Below are positions 31,098-35,505 of a stretch of 35,505 bases of DNA, in pieces. Every line of letters begins with the position of its first letter. Position 1 is the first letter of the stretch. The translations under genes were made by a program, and so were the position numbers. The DNA comes from an uncultured Prevotellamassilia sp. Its GTDB lineage: Bacteria; Bacteroidota; Bacteroidia; Bacteroidales; Bacteroidaceae. The notes beneath the pieces were generated by a model that saw only the letters and a program-made list of their open reading frames with translations, did not search any database and was not told the DNA's origin. The stretch is from contig CAKQOG010000026.1 of the NCBI GenBank assembly GCA_934255485.1, positions 1-35,505 on the forward strand, written 5' to 3'.

Positions 31098-32948
31098 TCA
31101 GACCGTTGCTGCCACAGCCTCAGCACAGCGTTCACCATCGATTGCAGCACTAACTATGCCACCTGCATACCCTGCTCCTTCGCCACAAGGGTAGAGTCCG
31201 CTTACGCTTACATGGCACAAATTGTCGTGATTACGCAATATGCGCACTGGGGCTGAGGTGCGGGTTTCGGCTGCTATCACCACAGCTTCGTTGGTAAGAA
31301 AACCGCGACTTCTGCGCCCAAAGGCATTGAAGCCATCGATTAACCTTTGGGTTACAAAGCGTGGCATCCAAAAGTGCAGAGGCGACGAAACCAGGCCTGG
31401 TGAATAGCTTGATTTAGGAAGGTCGTAACTCAAACGGCAATTCACAAAGTCTGCCATACGCTGTGCTGGTGCTGTTTGACTGCAATTGCCTTGTTGCCAA
31501 CAAGCCTTTTCGAGCGCTTCTTGAAAGTACATCATACGCAAGGGACTATTCGTGTCGAACATATCAGCATGGGTAGATGCAAAGTTGCCGTCTGCCATAG
31601 CTTCTGTTAAGAAAGGTTTTAATTCTCCCTCTAAATCCTCTGGGCGAGTTTCTACTACCATACCCGAATTGCTCCAAGCTGAATTGCGCAACGAAGGACT
31701 CATTCCATTAACCACTATCTGCTGCGGACCGCTGGCTGCTGGCACAACTATTCCGCCTGGGCACATGCAGAAACTATATACTCCACGTCCTTGACTTTGC
31801 GCTACATAAGCATATTCGGCAGCCGGCAGATATTTGCCTCTGCCTTCGGGATTGTGGTATTGTATTTGGTCTATCAAATGGGAGGGATGCTCTAACCTTA
31901 CACCTACAGCAATGCCCTTGGCTTCGATATTAATACCTGCTTGATAAAGGTGGCGGTAAACGTCGCGAGCCGAATGGCCTGTGGCTAAGATAACGGGACC
32001 AACAAAGGTTTCGCCCGTACTACACTCTACGCCTTTTACTTGATTATGTTCTACGATAAGCCGGTCTACACGTGTTTCAAAATGCACCTCGCCACCACAT
32101 TTAATAATTTGGTTGCGCATGCTTTCGATAATGCGTGGCAGGCGGTCGGTTCCTATGTGTGGATGTGCATCAATTAATATATCGGTAGAGGCACCAAACT
32201 GACAAAACACACGCAATATTTTATCAACATTGCCACGCTTTTTTGAACGCGTATAGAGTTTGCCATCCGAAAAAGCACCTGCTCCACCCTCGCCAAACGA
32301 ATAATTGCTCTCGGCATTTACTTGGTGTTGGCGGCTAATTAAGGCAATGTCCTTGCGACGGTCGTGAACGTTTTTTCCTCGTTCAAGCACTATAGGGCGC
32401 TTGCCCAACTCTATGAGCCGTAGTGCTGCAAACAAACCTCCAGGCCCTGCGCCCACTACTATCACTCGTGGAGCATGCTCTACATTAGGATAGTCGATGG
32501 GGGTGAATAGTGTTTGCGGTGGTTCTTGATTAATAAACATCTCTACACCGAGATTCACATAAATGGTACGTTGGCGTGCATCAATGCTACGCTTGCGAAT
32601 GCGCAAGGCTTTAATGGTGCGAGCATCCAGATGCAATTGCTTTGCCATATAATTTTTTAGGCGCTCTTCGTCATACGCAATCTCTGGGGTAGCACGAAGG
32701 GTATACAAGCCATTCTCATTTTGGGTTATGCCCGTTTCGCTACGACCTGTTCCTGGTTGTTCGCCAAACTCCTTATAGGGTTTTGTATCCCGTTTTGCCC
32801 CTGGCGAACGCGGAACGAACTTGCTTTTTCGCTCATTCTTTCCTTGTGAAAAAGCATATGCACTTGCTTGTTGCGTTCTGTCAGATTTTTTTTTGTTACT
32901 ATGTTTTACCGCACTTTTTCGACGGTTGTCTTTATCTTTTTGATACAT
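31098..32948 (-). CDS. Uncharacterised FAD-dependent dehydrogenase (COG2509-like)
   Basis: 616 residues from the ATG at 32948; the frame continues 15 codons to a TTG near the radA stop, which I reject. The first 50 residues are a basic, low-complexity extension. A domain of about 70 residues (NGLYTLRATPEIAYDEERLKNYMAKQLHLD...) precedes the FAD-binding VIVVGAGPGGLFAALRLIELG. Further marks are RHQVNAESNYSFGEGGAGAFSDGKLYTR, ILATGHSARDVYRHL and a C-terminal GLYPCGEGAGYAGGIVSAAIDG. This matches a widespread but functionally undefined oxidoreductase family. Cysteines in CMCPGG are conserved-looking. It follows radA after 37 bases, so it probably shares its transcript. Confidence 0.9.
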   Translation of the reverse strand: MYQKDKDNRRKSAVKHSNKKKSDRTQQASAYAFSQGKNERKSKFVPRSPGAKRDTKPYKEFGEQPGTGRSETGITQNENGLYTLRATPEIAYDEERLKNYMAKQLHLDARTIKALRIRKRSIDARQRTIYVNLGVEMFINQEPPQTLFTPIDYPNVEHAPRVIVVGAGPGGLFAALRLIELGKRPIVLERGKNVHDRRKDIALISRQHQVNAESNYSFGEGGAGAFSDGKLYTRSKKRGNVDKILRVFCQFGASTDILIDAHPHIGTDRLPRIIESMRNQIIKCGGEVHFETRVDRLIVEHNQVKGVECSTGETFVGPVILATGHSARDVYRHLYQAGINIEAKGIAVGVRLEHPSHLIDQIQYHNPEGRGKYLPAAEYAYVAQSQGRGVYSFCMCPGGIVVPAASGPQQIVVNGMSPSLRNSAWSNSGMVVETRPEDLEGELKPFLTEAMADGNFASTHADMFDTNSPLRMMYFQEALEKACWQQGNCSQTAPAQRMADFVNCRLSYDLPKSSYSPGLVSSPLHFWMPRFVTQRLIDGFNAFGRRSRGFLTNEAVVIAAETRTSAPVRILRNHDNLCHVSVSGLYPCGEGAGYAGGIVSAAIDGERCAEAVAATV

Positions 32949-32985
32949 AAAATGCTTTATTATATTCTCTATATGTAGAAGATGT

Positions 32986-34374
32986 TTATCCAAACAATTC
33001 GCGCAATGCAGCTTCTACACGCGTAACGGGTACTACATCTATTGTTTGCTTACTCACATCGAGTCCTTTCATATTTCCTTCGGGTATGAGAATGCGCGAG
33101 AAACCAAGTTTTGCAGCCTCAGACACACGCTGCGAGATGCGCGTTACAGGACGTATCTCGCCACTCAGTCCTACCTCGCCAGCCATGCAGACATTGCGCT
33201 CGATTGCAGTATCAACATTACTCGACAATACGGAAGCAATCACCGATAAATCGATAGCGGGATCTGTTACTCTTATGCCACCTGCAATGTTAAGAAATAC
33301 GTCCTTTTGTGCCAGTTTAAAGCCTACTCTCTTCTCTAACACAGCCAACAACATATTGAGACGACGCAAATCAAAGCCTGTGGCAGAACGTTGTGGTGTG
33401 CCATAAGCTGCGGTAGACACAAGTGCTTGGGTCTCGATTAAGAAAGGCCGGACTCCCTCTATAGCTGCAGCAATGGCTATGCCACTCAGTTCATCTCCGC
33501 CTTGCGTGAGCAAGAGTTCTGACGGGTTATCCACAGGTCGCAGGCCATCGTTGCGCATTTCGTAAATGCCCAATTCTGAGGTTGAGCCAAAGCGGTTTTT
33601 TATGCTGCGCAATATGCGGTACATGTAATGCCTATCGCCCTCAAACTGCAGCACAGTGTCCACTATGTGTTCAAGCACTTTGGGACCTGCAATGGCTCCA
33701 TCCTTTGTGATGTGCCCTACCAAAATTACGGGTACACCGCTCTCTTTGGCATATTTGAGTAGCGAGGCAGCGCATTCGCGTATTTGGGTTATACTGCCAG
33801 GAGATGAGTCTACATTCTCAACCGAAATGGTTTGAATAGAGTCGATTACCACCAATGTAGGATGCACGTTTTTGATATGTGCAAATATCTGTTCTAAACG
33901 CGTTTCACACAAAAGCATCACGTTGCTCTCGTCTTGCGTAATACGATCGGCACGCAGTTTTATTTGGTGTTCACTCTCTTCGCCGCTTACATAAAGAATG
34001 GTCTGCCCTTGCATCTTTACAATGGTTTGTAGCAAGAGCGTAGACTTACCAATACCAGGTTCACCACCTATCAGCGTCATAGACCCTGGCACAATGCCTC
34101 CACCCAACACACGGTTAAATTCGGCATCGGTAGTAAGGATGCGTGGCTCTTCTGATGCCGAAACTTCAGACAAGCGTATGGGGCGTGGTTGGTGCGTGCC
34201 ACCTCCCACCAAGGAATGGCGTGCCTCTCTGCTATTTATCGTTGAATTGGTTTCGGTACGAATGGTCATTTCCTTCATCGTGTTCCATGCTCCGCACGAT
34301 GGACACTTACCTACCCATTTGGGCGAATCCATACCGCATTCTGAACAAACGTAAACGGTTTTTGATTTTGCCAC
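32986..34374 (-). CDS. radA: DNA repair protein RadA
   Basis: This RecA-like helicase helps process recombination intermediates and branch migration. The 462 residues show the complete layout: zinc finger Cys10-x2-Cys13 ... Cys24-x2-Cys27, Walker A GGEPGIGKST (103-112), Walker B LVVIDSIQ, the RadA-specific KNRFG motif (259-263), and the C-terminal Lon-protease-like domain with AGEVGLSGEIRPV. It lies 49 bases behind the MerR-type regulator and 37 bases before the FAD oxidoreductase, with no promoter box or terminator between them, so a three-gene unit is likely. Confidence 0.97.
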   Translation of the reverse strand: MAKSKTVYVCSECGMDSPKWVGKCPSCGAWNTMKEMTIRTETNSTINSREARHSLVGGGTHQPRPIRLSEVSASEEPRILTTDAEFNRVLGGGIVPGSMTLIGGEPGIGKSTLLLQTIVKMQGQTILYVSGEESEHQIKLRADRITQDESNVMLLCETRLEQIFAHIKNVHPTLVVIDSIQTISVENVDSSPGSITQIRECAASLLKYAKESGVPVILVGHITKDGAIAGPKVLEHIVDTVLQFEGDRHYMYRILRSIKNRFGSTSELGIYEMRNDGLRPVDNPSELLLTQGGDELSGIAIAAAIEGVRPFLIETQALVSTAAYGTPQRSATGFDLRRLNMLLAVLEKRVGFKLAQKDVFLNIAGGIRVTDPAIDLSVIASVLSSNVDTAIERNVCMAGEVGLSGEIRPVTRISQRVSEAAKLGFSRILIPEGNMKGLDVSKQTIDVVPVTRVEAALRELFG

Positions 34375-34423
34375 AACAATTCTTTTTTTTTAATTATTTA
34401 CAATAAGGTTTTCCACAACCATC

Positions 34424-34771
34424 TTACATGCCTTCGAGCGAATATTTCATAGCTATCAACTCTTCTTTCACCTTGCGCAATCGTTGTATTACCTCAAGGG
34501 TTTGCACCGCTCCTTGTTTGTTTTGCTTCAACACATCTCGAGCCGCTGCAAGTTTAAGACCACGCACTTTTACGAGGTCGTAAACCACACGTATCTTCTC
34601 TATATTCTCCTTGGTATACCTGCGCACGCCACGTGCTCCCTTTTTAGGATTTATTTGTTGCGGAAATTCTTTTTCCCAATATCGCAACAAGGTTTCGCTA
34701 ACGCCAAGCATTTGCGCCACCTCACTGATAGTGTAGTAAAATTTCTCTTCCGTATTATTATCTTGCGCCAT
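34424..34771 (-). CDS. Short MerR-type transcriptional regulator
   Basis: This 115-residue protein consists mainly of the MerR winged helix-turn-helix domain: FYYTISEVAQMLGVSETLLRYWEKEFPQ is the HTH with the family RYWE motif, and ARGVRRYTKENIEKIRVVYDLVKVRGLKLAAARDVL is the wing and following helix. There is almost no effector domain after it, only a short coiled coil (EVIQRLRKVKEELIAMKYSLEG) for dimerisation. This is the single-domain form common in Bacteroidota, with no known ligand. It is the first gene of the merR-like/radA/FAD unit, with a TAnnTTTG box 53 bases upstream. Confidence 0.92.
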   Translation of the reverse strand: MAQDNNTEEKFYYTISEVAQMLGVSETLLRYWEKEFPQQINPKKGARGVRRYTKENIEKIRVVYDLVKVRGLKLAAARDVLKQNKQGAVQTLEVIQRLRKVKEELIAMKYSLEGM

Positions 34772-34823
34772 CGTTTTTCTATTTTATCATTGCCAAACAG
34801 GGCTTAAACAAATTACATTGTTG

Positions 34824-34831
34824 CAAATATA
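34824..34831 (-). promoter_or_regulatory. -7 box of the MerR/radA unit
   Basis: TATATTTG on the minus strand, 53 bases before the ATG at 34771. The -33 element is not evident. Confidence 0.5.
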
Positions 34832-34920
34832 CATTTTTTTTCCGATTGATATAAAAACAAGTCTTAGCTCTTAAACTCAAATCGTCATAATTTAATTTTT
34901 TGGGAGAACGAAATGCAATG

Positions 34921-35115
34921 AGCCATTTTTTTTGTAAAATGGCTACATATCGTTAATTATTGATAATCAATAACTTACATATAATCACATAAAAAGTATC
35001 CCCACAAGGATACGTATCCTTGTATGCTTATAACGGCTTTATAAGCTCATAAGAATAGTATTCTTACACCATAAGAACACGTATCCTTGCACCATAAGAA
35101 TACGTTTATAAGGAT
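34921..35115. repeat. Cluster of palindromes upstream of tRNA-Thr
   Basis: Within about 200 bases lie AGCCATTTT/AAAATGGCT (34921-34944), TTATTGAT-a-ATCAATAA (34957-34973), the perfect 18-base palindrome CAAGGATACGTATCCTTG (35005-35022), GCTTATAA/TTATAAGC (35026-35046) and TAAGAATA-g-TATTCTTA (35050-35066). Two further units of 22-23 bases follow, both beginning ATAAGAA (35071-35093 and 35094-35115) and made of halves of the same motifs. The last ends in a T-run. The stretch 34772-35435 holds no gene I can support apart from these and the tRNA promoter. Confidence 0.8.
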
Positions 35116-35337
35116 TTTTTGATAGCATTTAGAGCAATGCAACAAGAATGTGTTCATTATTGTATTACAGATTTTACTCTATTTTAAAAGTTCAAAATGT
35201 CAATAAATGTTCACAAATTTAAGGTAAGGAAGTTTCGGTATCTACTTTGATTTTAGTATGCTTACATACATAATTGCCACACATACATTTCATTTTAACT
35301 ATTTAAAAATATTTTTTCAAAAAAAATACTCCAAACA

Positions 35338-35369
35338 TTTGGTTGGTATAAAATAACTTCCTATCTTTG
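35338..35369 (+). promoter_or_regulatory. Promoter of tRNA-Thr
   Basis: TTTG (35338-35341) and TATCTTTG (35362-35369) with 20 bases between them: perfect -33 and -7 boxes, 66 bases before the tRNA. Confidence 0.8.
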
Positions 35370-35435
35370 CATCGCTTTTAAGGAAAACAAGTTAATCAAA
35401 ACAAACAAAACGATTAACCATTCTTATTTAAGTTT

Positions 35436-35505
35436 GCCTCTTTAGCTCAGTTGGCCAGAGCACGTGATTTGTAATCTCGGGGTCGTTGGTTCGAATCCGA
35501 CAAGA
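35436..35505 (+). tRNA. tRNA-Thr (anticodon TGT), 3' end cut by the window
   Basis: The cloverleaf is clear for 70 bases: acceptor GCCTCTT, D-arm GCTC...GAGC, anticodon loop TTTGTAA with TGT, variable loop, T-arm GTTGG-TTCGAAT-CCGAC, and AAGA as the beginning of the acceptor 3' strand. The last few bases are outside the window. The anticodon stem CGTGA/TCTCG has a T-T opposition at its third pair. Confidence 0.93.

Noticed and set aside
32949..32993. TTG start of the FAD oxidoreductase overlapping the end of radA
   Set aside because: TTG start with no family likeness; an ATG follows at 32948.
35116..35337. Small genes or mobile-element remnants next to tRNA-Thr
   Set aside because: The sequence is AT-rich with frequent stops in all frames; there is no integrase fragment and no repeat of the tRNA 3' end within the window.

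Overview
The window looks like a piece of a Bacteroidota chromosome, most likely from Prevotellaceae. The evidence is internal. Many intergenic regions carry the Bacteroidota -7 box TAnnTTTG, three of them with a TTTG -33 box 20 bases upstream. Shine-Dalgarno sequences are mostly absent. One secreted enzyme ends in what looks like a type IX secretion C-terminal domain. The housekeeping proteins also have the Bacteroidota flavour. I see no transposase, integrase, phage gene or CRISPR array.

Layout. Positions 1-17019 are mostly plus-strand: the 3' part of an alpha-2-macroglobulin gene; mtnN-luxS (detoxification of S-adenosylhomocysteine and AI-2 formation) behind a structured leader; a pair of secreted glycoside hydrolases (GH29 fucosidase and a 1127-residue modular GH16 enzyme); prmA; a convergent minus-strand island with a tiny secreted Lys/Cys-rich protein and the alkylguanine repair gene ogt; a 656-base intergenic region with four tandem palindromes; the malic enzyme maeB; and a TPR/GHL10 gene pair. 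From 17116 to 34771 every gene is on the minus strand: a PfkB sugar kinase with a membrane-bound AraC-type regulator, rplU-rpmA, alaS, a type II NADH dehydrogenase, a CYTH protein, a 47-residue membrane protein, prfB, a long-chain acyl-CoA ligase, a yecH/unknown/flavin-reductase operon, a sugar nucleotidyltransferase, a large FAD oxidoreductase, radA and a MerR-type regulator. The right end holds a palindrome-rich intergenic region and a tRNA-Thr gene on the plus strand, cut by the window edge.

How genes work together. MtnN and LuxS act in sequence on S-adenosylhomocysteine. The GH29 and GH16 enzymes are 24 bases apart and probably attack one fucosylated glycan outside the cell. L21 and L27 share a transcript. 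prfB and the 47-residue protein share a transcript closed by a strong hairpin just before the CYTH gene. Most transcription units end in clear hairpins, many of which can work in both directions.

No clearly new multi-gene system is visible. The items I would look at first are the mtnN-luxS leader, where a promoter is followed by a terminator with competing pairings; the Lys/Cys-rich secreted protein; and the two unrelated-looking palindrome clusters at 11659-11747 and 34921-35115.
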